Source: Filobasidium wieringae
Taxonomy: Eukaryota; Basidiomycota; Tremellomycetes; Filobasidiales; Filobasidiaceae
Assembly: GCA_001600055.1 (NCBI GenBank)
Contig: BCIV01000012.1
Location: forward strand, 558,474 to 622,473
Direction: 5' to 3'
Length of the DNA: 64,000 bases
Both the position numbers and the translations under genes were made by a program. The stretch's first letter is position 1, and every line of letters starts with the position of its first letter. Shown one piece after another: positions 10,886-23,416 of this stretch. The notes under the pieces are model-generated. The model had not been told where the DNA came from and ran no database searches. It worked only from the letters and a program-made list of their open reading frames with translations.

Positions 10886-11771
10886 TTAGATCATGGCCAA
10901 TCCGAGGGAAGAGACGATGGTCGCTCCGATAACGGCGTACCCGGTAGCGTAGACTCCCTTCAACGAGAGGGCTGTTTGTGCAGAAACATAAAGGGGGATG
11001 TAATCAGCCTCTCTTTACGTGTTTACGGGAAACCCCGAATAAATCCGACATCCGCCGAGATCTTCTCCCTGGTCTGTGATACCCGACAAAAGGATCAGTA
11101 GGAAAGAAAGACTAACCTTTACGCATATCCCAAGCCAAATGCCTGATCCCGTTGAAAGTGTGGAAAGTGAAGGGGAGGGCTAGGGTGAATTTGATAGAAG
11201 TCTTGGCCCATCCTGGGAGAGCTGTTTGGTCGGGGAGAGTAGGTCAATACGAGTTTGGAAGGGAAGGTGTTGATACCGAGAGAGGTGCATCATGTAGATG
11301 ATGGGAGGAGGAAGGAAAGGCAGAGGGAAGAGAAGGGGACTCACCAGCTACCAAATCGATCAAATGAGCGCTATCGATAGCGGGGAAAACAGGATGTAAC
11401 AAGAAAGTCATGGCTCCCACATAAAGAGCTCCACTCAGAGCGACTCCGGTGATCCTGTTCAAAGAACTGAGGATCATGGTCAATTGAGGTTGGTAGATGG
11501 TCAAGTGAGGCGAGTTTGGGCGGAGTTGTCGTTGTTCGTTGAGGAGTTTGAGGTTGTCGTGCTCCGTGAGGGACTCGGTTTGGATCTGTCGAGATGGTGT
11601 GGTGGAGAGGCATCGGGTGGATTGGAGGATGATGGGGAGGGGGAGACGGGTGGAGCGGAGCGCTGGGACTGTGGTGGTAGATACGTTAGCTCGTGGGTGG
11701 TTGCGGACAACAACAGGCATGGAGAGCTCACCAGCCCCGACCACTCGGAGGAGAGATTGACGAGCGAGCAT
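10886..11771 (-). CDS. SDH3: Succinate dehydrogenase cytochrome b subunit
   Basis: Membrane anchor of respiratory complex II, which passes electrons from succinate to ubiquinone in the mitochondrial inner membrane. Four exons (11771-11732, 11668-11345, 11221-11117, 10971-10886) join in phase to 184 residues. The start MLARQSLLRVVGAV and the following Arg/Ser/Thr-rich stretch look like a mitochondrial targeting sequence. The mature part has the family sequences SPHLTIYQPQLTMILSSLNR and RITGVALSGALYVG, three membrane helices, and HTFNGIRHLAWDMRK, whose first His is in the position of the haem b ligand. It ends VIGATIVSSLGLAMI. The gene points away from a Zn2Cys6 factor gene across 557 bases. 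Confidence 0.93.
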
Positions 11772-12328
11772 TGTAGGGACGAGTTTTACGGAGATGAGGT
11801 TGTGTGTACGAGGGTGGTGATCCAGGCGAAGGTGATGATCGTCAAGAATGAGAATGATTAGAAGCTCGAGTCGCCATTCGATCCGATTCGATTGGTCGGG
11901 AGGAACCGTTTCGATGGAGGAAATAGCGTTAGAGGGGCGTCGCCTCCAGTTGATGGCCGGTCTGTCGATATATACACGTCGCCTTATCCGATTCGGGTAA
12001 CTCGAGCGTTGGATGAACAGGCCACAGGAAGGTCGATGCGAGGTGACATGTCCTCTTCCTCTCTCCAACGTTCCCACACCACACTCACGTCCACGCCGAG
12101 ACGGCCCATCTTGACCGTCCATCCTCGATCACTACCCATCCACCGCCGCGGCCAACTACCGGGCAAGCTGTGATACGTTCACCGGTCGGGGCCCGGGTTA
12201 TAATTGACTGTCTGATCATTTGAAACGCGTTCGATCGTTTGCTCTCGACTGGCAACTTGCAACGCTCAGTGACACCTCTTGGAACCTTTGGACGGGATAC
12301 CTTGCCCGTTGGAGGATTACCAGCCACG
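11772..12328. promoter_or_regulatory. Divergent promoter region, SDH3/transcription factor
   Basis: This stretch holds both 5' flanks. The only motif I would single out is a CCAAT box reading toward SDH3 at 11891-11895. Open frames upstream of and in frame with both genes lack a better ATG or family signal. Confidence 0.4.
11891..11895 (-). promoter_or_regulatory. CCAAT box upstream of SDH3
   Basis: CCAAT in the context CGACCAATCG lies about 120 bases upstream of the SDH3 start, in the orientation of the gene. The Hap2/3/4/5 (CBC) complex binds CCAAT and controls respiratory genes in fungi. The motif is short, so functional use is inference. Confidence 0.3.
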
Positions 12329-15300
12329 ATGCAACCCACTTCAAACTCGAGGACCAACTCGCCTCACCCTATAATGCAGTATTATCAACCTCAACAACCT
12401 TCTTCTTCCTCTTCATCCAGTTCCACTCCTAATAACAACTTGCAATCACTCACTTCTCCTTCTACCAACCTCACTTACGGATCATCACATTTCAATCCCG
12501 GGTTTTCAAGCGGGTTCACTATCCCTACAAGCAATAGTCGGCCTACTTCTCCTCGTCGGGATCATGGTTCGGTAGCGGAAGATTTGATGCGTCCTTCACC
12601 GCACTACGGGTTAGAACCTTCCGGATCCATGCATGGTCAAGGAATACCAGGATGGACGACTCAACCTCATCAGCCTCCTCATCACGGTCATTACCCTTCG
12701 TCCACCCATCAATTGAATCAAAGAGGATCAGCTTCTCCCTCGCATTTGCCGCCATACAACAATCAAGGTGGAGGGTACATGGACATCCCACCTTCATCAA
12801 AGAAACGACGTGTCTCTTCCCTCCACCCTCAACCTCCCATGCTACAAAAGAACCCATCGACATCCTTCCTAACAGGCCTAAGAGGCGCAGAAGATCTCCC
12901 CCATCATCCCCACGCTTCCCTTCATGGTGGACAACCAAGCACTCGTTCTCCCCAAGCTCAGGAGGACGATTATGATAATTCCGAAGGAGATAGTGGGGAT
13001 GAGGGGACCGTTGCGGATGGTGCCAGTTCGGCCGGTGGGGCGGGGGAGAGAGGGAAGAGGGGTGAAAGGGGCAGAGCGGGCAAGATGAAATTGACCCGTG
13101 GATCTCGGTGAGTGTGCTTCTCTCGCTTTGTCTATATTGACCTATTCCTAAAAGCTCTGATCGATACTCAACTGTTTTCATCTCGATTCTTGATACGATC
13201 ATACTATAGAGCGTGCACGGTCTGCCGCCGCCTGAAAATGAAATGCGTAGCTTCCCCCGGCCCACACCCACATCCTTGCGTCCGTTGTCGTAATGGAGGA
13301 CTGGAATGTGTTTTCGAGGAGAGCATGAGAGGAAAAAGAGGAGGAAGGGGGAAGAAGAGCGAGATCATGGCTAGGAACTTGAGGGAGGTCGAGAATACGC
13401 TCGATACCGTGAGTCTCATGCAGGGCGGAGGAGGTTTGCAGAGATACGAGGAGGATCTTGATGCTGATCCCTGTGAATCAGGTTCTGCGTTCGATACATA
13501 ACCCGAAATTGAGCTTGGCGAGTGGGATGACGAATCTATCACCTAGCATGTCGACGAAACTCTTGAATGGTTCTCCTTCAGGTGACCCTGGAGTAGGGTT
13601 GGAAATAAGTTCACCAGAAAAAGGTCGGTCGAGATCGTCTGCAGGTCTAGGAAATGCGAAATTCACGCGTCTTGTGATTACTTGCAGAACTCGCAGGGGC
13701 CGATCAACTGGATCATCTCAATCAACCTAATCGACCTGGGATCACCCCTCTTATCAATAGCAACCACCCCAGTGGAGAGTCCTGTTCTGCCTCGCGTGCG
13801 GGGAACAGACCACCAGATTCCCCTCGACTACATTCTCTCCCAGATAATACCCTGAACCCTCTGGGATTATTGGCCGAAGCGAGTCTACAGAATAGGAAAC
13901 GATCCAATACGGGGATGAATGGGGAGGGACGGGATAACGGTACTGGAACTGGGACTGGGAATGGGGATATGGGAGGGAATGGGGAGACGGATAGCGTGGA
14001 GAGTGGGCTCAATGGGGCAGAGGCGTTGAGGGGTAATAGACAGGAGGGAGAGGTCAAGGTGAAACGTCTGGGAGTGGGCGATGCTTCGTACTTTAGACCA
14101 GGTCCTATGACCTCACTCGGCTTGAGAAGGGTTATCATCGAGCGCGAGGTGAGTCTGGCTCGATGAAATGTATAGGTGATCCTACGCTGATGATCGATCT
14201 GACGTGAACGACAGCTTAAACCGGAAATCTTGACTTTCACCACTGCAGCTCAGATCAATGATCTGTTCGATGTGTTTTTCGAAAAGATGCATAGGAACGT
14301 TCCGATTCTCAACCGAGAGTTGCACACCCCGGCTGCTGTTTGCGCAAGATCACCTTTCCTACTAACATCGTGAGTCCTTCACTCGTCTATCTCAGCCACA
14401 GAACCCGAGTTGATGATGAGACCGTTCACAGGATCTGTGCGATCGCTTCCCGATTCTACACCAAGGATCCAACCCTTAGACCAAAATTAGCTACGGTCAC
14501 GAAAAAGCTGATGCTCGAGACACCTGCAAGAGGGTACAAATCGCTAGAGATGGTACAAGCATACATATTACTCACATGCTGGACGCTTGGGCCTGAAGAG
14601 AGGTGGGAGCAGGATCTGTCTTACCTGTTGCTAGGGATGGCTATTCGGTAAGCGGATTGTGGCGGTCTGTCGTTTCGCGTCTCGATCCTGACGTTACGCG
14701 AGCCTCAATCAGAATCGCGACCGACATGAATCTGTACAAGAAAAACGTGGTGATGCCGTTGGATACAGAAGAAGGTCGGATACGAGATAGAGGTCAGTGG
14801 ATGCGTAGTAGCGCGAAATCGTACGAGCTGCAGCTGACGCCGTTTCCTTCCTGCCTACAGAGATTGCCAATCGCGAACGAACTTGGCTTCTGTGCTTCAT
14901 CTTCGATCGCTCTCAAAGCGCACAGGTAAGCCAGCCAGTTGCTCATAGTTTAGATATGGTGGAAATAACGTATAGCTGGCTTTGATCTAGATGGGAAGAC
15001 CGTATTCTATCAGAGAAGATGCAATCGTCCGTGAATGCCACTTACCTAGCTGGTATAACCGCACTTCAAGTCAACCCGAAGACTTTGTTCTGGCAGCGTA
15101 TGCTGAGCTCCAACGGATCATGTCACGAGCCCTCGACACCCTTTACTCACAATATGCTACCAACGCTTCTGGCTTGGTGCCGGGCGTAGATTACCCCTTG
15201 GTCGTTTCAGCTGTGAATGAACAGCTAGAGGAGTGGATTCGTAAATGGGAAATGCCGATTGGGTTAGTCTCTTTAGCGCACTTACCCTTTTTCCTTTACT

Positions 15301-16702
15301 GATGAGATCTGTGTACGTGGCAGGGAAATGTCTTTACCGGCACTGGCAGATGGAACTCGGGCACAGGCACAGCACATGTACACCGTAATGGCTCGCTTCT
15401 ATCAGCAATACAACTCTCTGGTGCTTTCATCATTTGCTCTACAGTATGCCATCGAGGTGAGAGACACACACACGTTTCGCACAGCCATTGCGCTCTGCTG
15501 ATGCCGGACCGCTACAGATATCAAACCTTGACCTGCCTGTTTGGTTCAGCAAGGTTGCGACTGCAGCCTCCGCCGTTTTGGCGGTGGTAAAAGATCAACT
15601 CGCTCCAATGGACTACCTTGCTTACTGCACTGATGGACAGATGGTCATGATATGTTATGCAGTACTATCCCTCTTGAAAGTAAGGAGTGCTATTCTATTT
15701 ACAAAAGACGAGCTCTGCTGATTGCGATCGATTTGATATTCAGCTGATTCGACCAGAGTTCAAAACCCTACAAAAAGACCCTCAGACCATTTTGACACTT
15801 CTAAATGAGATTGTTGATTGTCTTGCGAGGACAGCTGTGGACGAGGTGCATTCCGTAGGATTATACGCAACATTGCTTCGGAACCTGGTAGCGAATAAGG
15901 CGGAGGAAGTGCGCACCGATTGGGGTGATGCCGACAAGCAGAAGGATAGCAGGTCGCAACGGTCGAAAGGTCCTTCCACCTCACTCGGCGGATCCAATCT
16001 GGGTGTGCGCTTCAATGAAGAGGAAGGCATGCTTTGGGATGCGTACTCTGGGTATCCTGGGTCTCGCGGCGCTCATCAATTTCACAACGAGGTGCCCGGT
16101 CTCAATGGGTACGCAACGCATACAACCAGTATTACACCGCTTGAGAAATATGCTGATGCAGAATTGATCTACAGGACGACCCCCACAATCGTGCCCAATA
16201 ATCCTGATGGTCAAAATATTGGTGCAGGGATTCCGGGTTCGTCTACTACAGCAATGAATGGTACAATTTGGCCACATGCCGCTGTCAGTTCCGCGCCAAC
16301 TCCTACTGCGGAGCATCAGCTGGAGTCGAGCCATTCCGGATTAGGCGAACTATCGGGAAACTTTATGGACAACTTAGGATTGCCTACCTACGGCGTGGAG
16401 GATATCAACTGGGAAAACAGTCTGTTGATGCCTGTAAGCAATTCGGCCAAGATCACTACCTATCCTGACATCTCGCTGACGGTATTTTTTCCAGGGATTC
16501 GGCAATTTTGGTCAACTGGAGTTGAGTGGAGGATTCGTCCACACTCAATTTGGTAGCGGTATCATGTGAGCAACCCTCATTCTCGTGCGTCATCGCAGCG
16601 GCTTAACGTGCACCCAACAGATCGCCATCAGTTGGAATGACGCCCGCTCACTCAAGACCAGCTACGCCATCGCGCTTGCGAAATACACAATTGCATCAGT
16701 AG
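12329..16702 (+). CDS. Zn2Cys6 fungal-specific transcription factor
   Basis: A nuclear DNA-binding regulator; its targets cannot be told from sequence. The N-terminal 250 residues are low complexity (Ser, Pro, His, Gln, Gly) and contain a basic SSKKRRV. The zinc cluster, spliced across an intron near 13108-13208, reads ACTVCRRLKMKCVASPG then CVRCRNGGLECVFEE, giving all six cysteines. A Gly/Asn-rich spacer follows, then a Fungal_trans-type region from about 14220 (LFDVFFEKMHRNVPILNREL, CAIASRFY, LEMVQAYILLTCWTLGPEER, GMAIR). The many introns are placed by eye. The last two exons are chosen because phase holds: donor GTAAGC to GGATTCGGC near 16494, then donor GTGAGC to ATCGCC at 16621, ending RNTQLHQ at 16702. 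Start is the first ATG; an open frame continues upstream without one. The layout resembles PriB-like regulators. Confidence 0.85.
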
Positions 16703-17049
16703 ATAGTCGACAGTCACGCAAACGGTCATCGATTGCCCAGCCCATGCATTGAGGTATTCCGAACTAGGTTTCACGTCGAGGTTAGGTTCATGCATGCCCC
16801 CTGTATTCACCCGATCGTTGTACACGTATCCCCATTTGATACATCGTTCGACGCAATCTGCTCTGAAATCGCTGTATAAGCTCGACCCGATGCTACCTTA
16901 CAATGCCTAAATGAACTATAGTTGTATTGAGATCTACAAATTACCGTTGAGGTTGTGTCGTTAATTGCCGTAATCGGATGTCGTTATCGTGCCGAATCTA
17001 TTTTGCTTGATAGCGATGCCTTGTTGAAGCATCTAAAATCAATCGCTGC
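16703..17049. other. Convergent intergenic region
   Basis: The transcription factor and the MTHFR-Cns1 gene converge here. I see only 3' flank sequence and no further gene. Confidence 0.4.
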
Positions 17050-20000
17050 CTACTCAGAGCCACGCGAATTTTTGTACGTGTCTACCCATTTCTTCTCCTC
17101 GTCACCCTTCGCTAGCACCACGAAGCTGAGGAGGCCGTCATTCATGACAAGACCATCCTTCTGACCACCAATTGCTGGCAAATCACCCGCCTTCTTGATG
17201 ACATCGCGCAGAGTTAGACCACGACCAACCTTCAGGAGTCGTTTGCCATGAGTCTCGGCAAAGACGACCAGGTTGTCGCAGTAGTACTGATGCGAACGGT
17301 CCCATTCTGCCCAACTACCTCCATTTTGACCATTGGCATCCTTCGGGAACATCGTCTCGAGTTGATCGTAGAACGTGGTGTCCTCGTGGAAGTGAGTGAT
17401 CATGTCGGAAGTGGAGTAAGTGGGATACATCAGGAAAGCGGGGTAAACGACGGGATGATCGATGCCTGGTGGGTACCACTTCTCGCTAGCCCCTACTAAA
17501 GGGATAGTTGGAGAAGATTCGTCTTTGGCGAAAGAAGCGGGACTTGGGTTGTCAGGGGGAGATGGGGAGTGGATCTGAACAAGACCACGTGCCTATGAAA
17601 TATGTAATGAGTATCGACATTTCGCGCATTGGTGGCGATGAACTCACCTCGATAGCCCTTCGAAGAGCTTCCTGACCCACTTTAGCGCGTCTCTCACGCT
17701 CAGTCCTCTCTTGCACCGTCAAGGTTCCCTTGGCCACCTTGCTTTCTAGTCCTTCCCACGTCTTCTGCTTTTCCGCTGACAATTCGGAAGGCAACTGCTT
17801 TCCACGAGTGATACAATCGGATGCATCTTCCCACCGAGAAAGCGCTATCAGAGACGATGCCGCTCGGAAGTAGGCTTTCGCGGATTCAGGGGTCTCTTTG
17901 AGCACAACTCCGGTGTCTCTAAGAACAGACCCATGATTACCGAGCGAAAGATTACAAGCCGCTCGGTTCAACAGCAAACTCAGACGTAGTTGCTGGTTCT
18001 CTGGCTTAGCCTCTATTCCCTGGTTGTAGAACCCGAGAGCATCACGCAATTGACCGGCCTGATGACGCTCGGTCGCTTGCTCCTTGAAGTTTTCCGCAAT
18101 TTCATCAGGTGTTCCATCAAAGATCAGCGACTTCAAAGCTTCCAGGGTCTCGTTCTCCTCCCCGGCAGCTGGATTCTCTCTCATGAAGAGAGGGGTCTTG
18201 TCAAACAGCTCGTCAAGGTTCTTGCTTGCTTTGGGCGCTGGACCAGTGCCATTGCCCATGTTGACAGCGCTTTCGGCTGGCTCGGGATGAGATACACCAT
18301 TGCCGTTACCGTTCGTGACAGGGTGAGCATTTCCGTTGGTCTCTACACTGGACGATCCGTTGACCAAACCTTTGACTCCGTTGACTGCAGAAGCTGCCGC
18401 GTTACCAACCACCTGAGAGGCCTGGGATACAGCGTCGCTGACGGTATTCACCGCATTCGCGGCAATCGAAGCAGCGGGTCGGTCGAGCTGGAAAGGCTCG
18501 AAGATGGATAGACCATCCTTGAAATCGTTAGCAACGATGTTAACCAGATAGGAAGTGTTCATGACGTCTTGGATCAACTTGCGCGAGGTAGAGTTCTCGT
18601 CGTAGAAGTTGGCCCATTGCATACCAAGCTCGAAAGCCTCGTCCTTCCAAGCGATAAAGGATACAGCTTCAACAATAGTAGGCTGAACAATCTCCTTTCC
18701 AGGGAACACTCCCCAGGTGACAGCATTAGGTCCCTCGCTGTGAGTGTTGGTCCTCAGATCTCCCTGTCGATTGACAGCGTAGTAGGTGATACGAGGATCC
18801 TTCTCGATTCGTCGGACTAACTCGTCCAAGAGATTAGGCGCCACAAAGAATTCGAGGTAAGCCTTCTGATAGACGTATCCACCAGCCGGTCCCCATCCGT
18901 GAGTAGGGTCCTCGCTGGATGCTCCATCTACAGCAGGCTGACTGTTAATGGTCAAGTAACCCAGCTCATTCATCTTCGCTAGCTGTTGATCGATAACGGA
19001 AGTCTCCTTGGAAGGAGGCTGACTAGACCAAGGAAGAGCGTTAAGCTCGTTCCTACAGAATTTAGCGAAGAGAGCAGTGATGTCGGAAAATTGCTTGGGC
19101 TCTCCCCAGATCTCGTGAGCGTTATTACCAGGCACATCAATCTTAACGGGGTATCCATCAAGATCACCATAAGCAGGACTTCGCGAATCTCCCCATCGAC
19201 CATTAGGGAATTCGTCCCAATCCTCGGTACGAGAGAGGTAAGATTGCTGACGATTAGCCCAGAAGATAGGTCGGATGGCTTCTCCACGTCGGTTGGGAGT
19301 GAGGGAAGGACGCCAAGGAAGAGGATGGACTTGTTCCCTTCGAGACTCCAGTCTCAGTTCTTCAAGAAGCATTCTAGCACCCTTCTCCAAGTTCAGCGTA
19401 TACACATGCAAACCCCTGATGCCCAACCCAGATCCAACGATATCTCGGCACATCTGAGCGACCAGCTTGGTTCCGACTTCTCGGACCGCCTCGTCGTTAT
19501 CCTGGACAGGTAGCAAGACGTCCCAGAACTTTTGAGGGACAACGATGCTCTCTCTCTTGACCCAGGTCATGAATTTTTGCCAAGACTGGATCGGCATAAT
19601 ACCAGGAACGATGGGAACGTCGATCCCAGCAGCCCTAACTCGCTTGACCCAATCGATGAAGATGTCTACGTCGTAGAACATCTGGGTGAAAATGAAGTTT
19701 GCGCCCGCGTCAATCTTGGCCTTTAAAAACTCGATCTCTTGCTTCATAGCGTCCGCATCCTTGGCAGTCTCGGGATGACCTTGAGGAAATCCGGCAACAG
19801 CGACATCGAAGTAGTCGCCGTATTCTGCTCGGATATACTTGACGAGGTCGATGGCCTTGCTGAACCCTCCGGGAGTAGGAGTCCAGTTGGACTGTCCATT
19901 AGGAGGATCTCCTCGAAGTGCGAGAATATTTTGACAGCCATGTTGCTTGGCAATCTAATAGGATGGATTCAGGTCAATATGCAAGATCAGAAGCCAGGTG

Positions 20001-20500
20001 GACGAGCAGAACTTACTCGGAGAGCCTCCTTCACTTTTTCCTCTGGCACTACAAGACGATATTACGTTTAGCTTCCATGCGAGGTCATACCAATAGCAGT
20101 GTTACTCACTCTCAGTACAACACAAATGCATGCAGGTTTCCATTCCAATGCTCTGCTGACATACTTGAACCAAATTCAAGGTGAGATCAGAGTTCTTTCC
20201 TCCCGCGCCCCTAGAAAATACATTATAAGTCAGCACAGGACTATGATTGAGACGATTAGCTCATGGGGACTTACCAGGTAATGTCGATGAATTCGGGTCC
20301 AAGCAGCCTCATACGCTCAATACGATCGTACAGGTTTTGGAGACCCTTTGGAATAGTAGATGAACTTTTGAGTCAATTCGCTCGATCAAATCGAAAGGTA
20401 ATTGATTGCATACCTGAGCAGTTCGGGGAGGGAAGTATTCGAAACTCCAAACGATCCTGTCCTCCTTCTCAGCGATCGCGAATTTCTCGGAGATCTTCAT
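17050..20500 (-). CDS. MTHFR fused to a Cns1/TTC4 Hsp90 co-chaperone
   Basis: Six exons join in phase to 1,046 residues: 20500-20414, 20345-20275, 20210-20110, 20048-20017, 19954-17648, 17592-17050. Residues 1 to about 590 are a complete eukaryotic methylenetetrahydrofolate reductase, which makes 5-methyltetrahydrofolate for methionine synthesis. They include the FAD-barrel (WSFEYFPPRTAQ, LGPEFIDITWGAGGKNSDLT, LALRGDPP, ANFIFTQMFYDVD) and the regulatory domain (WGPAGGYVYQKAYLEFF, GPNAVTWGVFPGKEIVQPTI). A linker of about 83 residues rich in Ala, Asn and Gly follows. Residues 673-1046 match Cns1/TTC4: NLDELFDKTPLFMRENP, a TPR domain with carboxylate-clamp-like residues (FKEQA, LLNRAACN, KAYFRAAS), and the C-terminal wheel domain (YPTYSTSDMITHFHEDTTFY, LRDVIKK). 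Exon 5 alone carries the end of MTHFR, the linker and the TPR domain with no stop, so the fusion is directly visible. I know of no described protein with this layout. Confidence 0.9.
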
Positions 20501-20975
20501 AGTTCCTGGTTTTGTTAGAGCTTTGCTCTTGTGTTAAAGAACGACGTTAAGGGAAGCTTTCTAGCTATGTATATTACGTTCGCTAATTTCGCCTTCAGTT
20601 TCGGGTCGAACTATTTTGACCGGGTTGATGGCGCCTAACGATCGATTGCGTCGTGTTTCCTACTATCGATACCAGAGAGGTGCTTTGAATATTCTGAAAG
20701 CAACTCGTATGGATCTGGGTCGAGGTATGGAGGTAGTACAGGAATGTTGTAAATAGCAGCATGACTGGCAGAAAATGCCAAGTATCCAGAATTCGATCGA
20801 ACGATAGTCGATGCGTGGAATCATGCTGCTGCGAGTCTCAGCTCTGTCGATCCCGATGGAACGTTCATTTATAGGGATATCGTTAGGTGTGATGTACAGA
20901 GCAAGACGTCGTGATATGAGCCTAATAAACATAACTGAAGGAAGATGACAGCCCCAAAGGATGGCCTGGCATGTT
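20501..20975. other. Intergenic: MTHFR-Cns1 5' flank and SPF45 3' flank
   Basis: No gene seen. It should contain the promoter of the MTHFR-Cns1 fusion and the 3' untranslated region of the SPF45 gene, which points the same way. Confidence 0.4.
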
Positions 20976-23416
20976 TCATAAAAGCTTTCCAGATCTATCG
21001 CCCTTGTCGAATCTCGCCTTGTTGAAGTATGTCGCGCGCTGTAAGAACGAACCCTAAGAGATGTCCAGGTATTATCCATCACACCGTGACTAACCACTTC
21101 TCGTCCACCGAAGAACCTTCCGTCCATTTCCTTTACTGTCCTCCAAGCTCCTGCTAGACCAGAGAACACGACAAAGATGCGTATCGCCTGAGATGGGTCT
21201 GAAGGTGCTGGATCTACCGCATGCATGACGACCCGTTCAACAATTCTGGAAAGCGCAGAACCGTCAGTTTACAGACTCATCCGTAAGCGAGTCATCTGGC
21301 TTACCCGTTCTTTCCACACTCCTCTCCAATCTCCGTTTGAAGGTCTTCATCCGCCTCATCAGGACTACCCAATACGTTTGTAAGGCAAACAACCTCGCTG
21401 GGTTCCCCGTACCTCTTTTTCTCTTCCTGCTTCTTAGCATCTTCATTGAGGTTGACTAGTTTCCCTTTAGTGGTACTAGCCTGAACCCAACCACCTTTGC
21501 TCTTCTTCTTTGTCGGGTCGATGTTTTCTGCAGCGAAAGCATGAACAATTCCATCCTGTTGTTTACCGAGACCTTGTCCTTCCTGATGACCCCACTTCTT
21601 CATCACTACAAGGCGTTTCATGAGTCAGCAGCACTAACAGACGAAAGACCACGAGCAGCACTCACTCCTCTCAGCAAAAGTACCGCTTGTTTCGCTGTTA
21701 CAACAATCGTCAACGCATGCAGCAATCTCCCAATAGTATGTCCTCCACTCACTCCGGTACATTTCCGCTCTTCGCTTCGACTTCTTTCGCCAACATCGCC
21801 ACTACATCTTCCCCGCTCATTCCCGTAGTGTCCCGCACGGCTTCAACCTCCTTCTGGACGACCGCTTCTATCTCGCCCATAGCTGCAGGTCCTTTCAAGG
21901 CGGAAAGCTTGTCAGCGATAGCTTTGGCTGCCGCTTTCCGTTTCTCAATTTGAGCAGCGAAGTCATCTGCTGCAGATACCTGCGGTGTCTCTGCAGGTGG
22001 TACAAAGGAAGGGGTACTGGTGGAGGAGGAAACGAAATTGGGCATCGAAGCAACAGGCCTGACGAATGCAGGGGGTCCTGAAGCGCCCGAGCCGATGCCT
22101 GCACCTATACCAAGTCCCCCTCCACCCGAAGACATGGCCACTCTCCTGGCATAAGCTTCATCTGCCGTCTCGTTTCTTGAGGGGGCAGTGGAAGCTGGCT
22201 GGAAGGAGGGAGCAGATTGCGGTTGGAAGGAGGGAGGTCCCTGAGGTTGCGAGAGTGCCAATCGTCGTGCATACGCTTCATCGGCTGTCTCAGATTTACT
22301 GTATTGCATAGCCTGGCGACGAGCCTCGTCATACGCATTTGGTACTTCTTCGGCAGGCTGCACGTTTGAAGAGCTTGCGGTCTGGTTTGAAGAGTAAAAT
22401 GAGGTAGGAGGTGCAAATGCCTTGGGAGCTAAAGGCCATTGCCATCAAGGTCAGCAACTGCTTGTCAGGCGATCCCGGCGGTGTAACATACCATCTCTCC
22501 TCTCATCACGCTCATCTTCAGAGTAATAACTACCCTCGCTCTCACTCCCTCGTCGCTTGCGTTCTTCTTCCTCTCTTCGCCTCATCTTAGCTTCTTCTCG
22601 TTTAGCTCTCCTCCATCCTCTGTATTCCTGTAAATCATTAGGCTGTCCCGGATTGTACAGCTCGTCAGGTTGAAACACGTGGACAGGCATCTCGAATTGT
22701 TTCTGGGCAGAAGATGGTAACTATCAATTTGGGACTGCCTCGTACTATTTACATGTCGACCAAAGATTACCACTTACTCGCTTCTTGTTTTTCCACTTCC
22801 TCTTTCCCTTTCCCTCTCCCTCTCCGGGATAACCTCTCTTCTTGTTGGCCGGTACATTCGCTCCCTCCAGAGTCATCGCCGGAGGTTTAAAGATCTTTTT
22901 CCCATCCGAGCTAACCACTTGCTCTTCAGATCCTGTCGGGGCCGGTGCCGAGGCGGACAAAGCTGGAGCAGGGGCTGAAATGAAAGTCGACGAAGTGCTA
23001 GCAGAGGCCATAGTAACAGGTTTGAAGCCACTGGAAATGAAAGTAGAAGCTGTTGGTGGTACCGCAGGTTTCACTGCTCCTTTCCCCTTTCTTGAAGCCG
23101 CTGGAGCGAATTTGAGAGCGGCTGACCATCCTGGACGGGCTACTGCTTGATTAGCAGCAGGCACGCTCGACGGATCAGCAGGGTTCGGTGTAAATTCTTG
23201 CGACTGGGGAGAATCTAACGATTCCCTCTCATTGATATCAGCATCCTAATCGAAAGACCGAGGGTTGATTGGCCCCCTCATATATGATAGGATCATACCG
23301 ATGGTCTTGACTAAGGGCAAGTCATTTGAGCTTGACTGTGCTACGGCCACGGCAGCAGCAGGCTGCGGTTCTTTCGTAGGATCCGCCACGAAACTTGTTC
23401 CAGCGAATAGAGACAT
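20976..23416 (-). CDS. Splicing factor SPF45 (RBM17), G-patch and UHM protein
   Basis: SPF45 acts in the spliceosome during 3' splice-site choice. The start reads MSLFAGTSFVADPTKEPQ, and an intrinsically disordered N-half contains RPGWSAALKFAP, a form conserved in SPF45. A charged helix follows (RRAKREEAKMRRREEEERKR), then a region with two copies of ETADEAYARR, then the G-patch (MKKWGHQEGQGLGKQQDGIV). The C-terminal RRM-type UHM domain reads VVMHAVDPAP, GRFFGGREVR and ATYFNKARFDKGDRSGKLL. The last exon is set by donor GTTAGT to CGCGCG, which restores the RRM end and a TGA at 20976. Several introns are placed by eye. It lies downstream of nothing obviously related. Confidence 0.87.

Noticed and set aside
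12239..12328. Upstream extension of the Zn2Cys6 factor frame from 12239
   Set aside because: The extension starts at TTG; the first in-frame ATG at 12329 is preferred.
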